21,045 nucleotides of DNA from CBCXVS01 sp965178525 (GTDB lineage: Bacteria > Tectomicrobia > Entotheonellia > Entotheonellales > Entotheonellaceae). Location: NCBI GenBank assembly GCA_965178525.1, contig CBCXVS010000116.1, positions 1-21,045 on the forward strand, in the 5' to 3' direction. Shown here one piece after another: positions 21,000 through 21,045 of this stretch. The position numbers and the translations under genes are program-made. The notes below the pieces were generated by a model, which saw only the letters and a list, made by a program, of their open reading frames with translations, made no database searches and was not told where the DNA came from. Positions within the stretch are counted from its first letter, which is position 1. Each line of letters begins with the position of its first letter.

Positions 21000-21045
21000 C
21001 GCGTTCCTGCTCTTTCTAATGTGCTCACTTGTGCTCAAAAGAGGT

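Overview
The window looks like chromosomal DNA from a GC-rich, probably Gram-negative bacterium. It has exported proteins with signal peptides, a chemoreceptor-type signalling protein, a candidate sigma-54 promoter, an ECF sigma factor with a ChrR-type anti-sigma factor, and a RcnA/NicO-type metal exporter. I cannot place the phylum from sequence alone. Translation is standard: TAA, TGA and TAG all end genes at family-typical lengths. I found no rRNA, tRNA or CRISPR array.

Left end (1-4.6 kb). A small secreted Cys-rich protein (340-819) runs into a 5'-truncated fragment of a bacterial Ig-like repeat protein. That fragment is cut at about 1487 by a group II intron (about 1488-3845) with a recognisable domain V and VI. 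The intron's RT/maturase/HNH reading frame is continuous in one frame but carries seven internal stop codons. Then, on the minus strand, comes a two-gene HEPN operon with a promoter placed so that the mRNA should be leaderless.

Metal/envelope block (4.7-9.3 kb, plus strand). A DUF4331 exported protein (with one frameshift), a TPR lipoprotein-like or secreted protein, and a NicO-family Ni/Co exporter with a 70-residue His-rich loop form a co-directional cluster.

Regulatory block (9.3-12.4 kb). A six-bladed NHL propeller gene (minus) is divergent from an ECF sigma gene (plus) that is interrupted by one in-frame TAG. A ChrR-like cupin anti-sigma gene (minus) converges on the sigma gene. A perfect 10-bp inverted repeat lies between the divergent promoters.

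Stress and selenium block (12.1-15.5 kb, minus strand). A DUF2780 gene and a GlsB/YeaQ membrane protein gene form an operon behind a very good sigma-54 promoter match with upstream activator-like repeats. Upstream is a large fusion of an NADH-dehydrogenase-like flavoprotein with selenophosphate synthetase (SelD), with its own sigma-70 type promoter.

Right end (15.7-21 kb). This is a mixed set: a VOC/glyoxalase protein, a minimal membrane chemoreceptor split over two overlapping frames, an unrecognised 193-aa protein, the N-terminal stump of an amidohydrolase next to a dispersed 53-nt repeat, a Uma2-family nuclease-fold protein with a clear terminator, a deazaflavin (F420)-dependent nitroreductase-family protein, and a complete amidohydrolase-2 protein.

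Six genes are broken or split: the Ig fragment, the intron ORF, DUF4331, the sigma factor, the chemoreceptor and the first amidohydrolase. That is a high density. It points either to real genome erosion or to uncorrected sequence errors, and it should be settled before the individual defects are interpreted.
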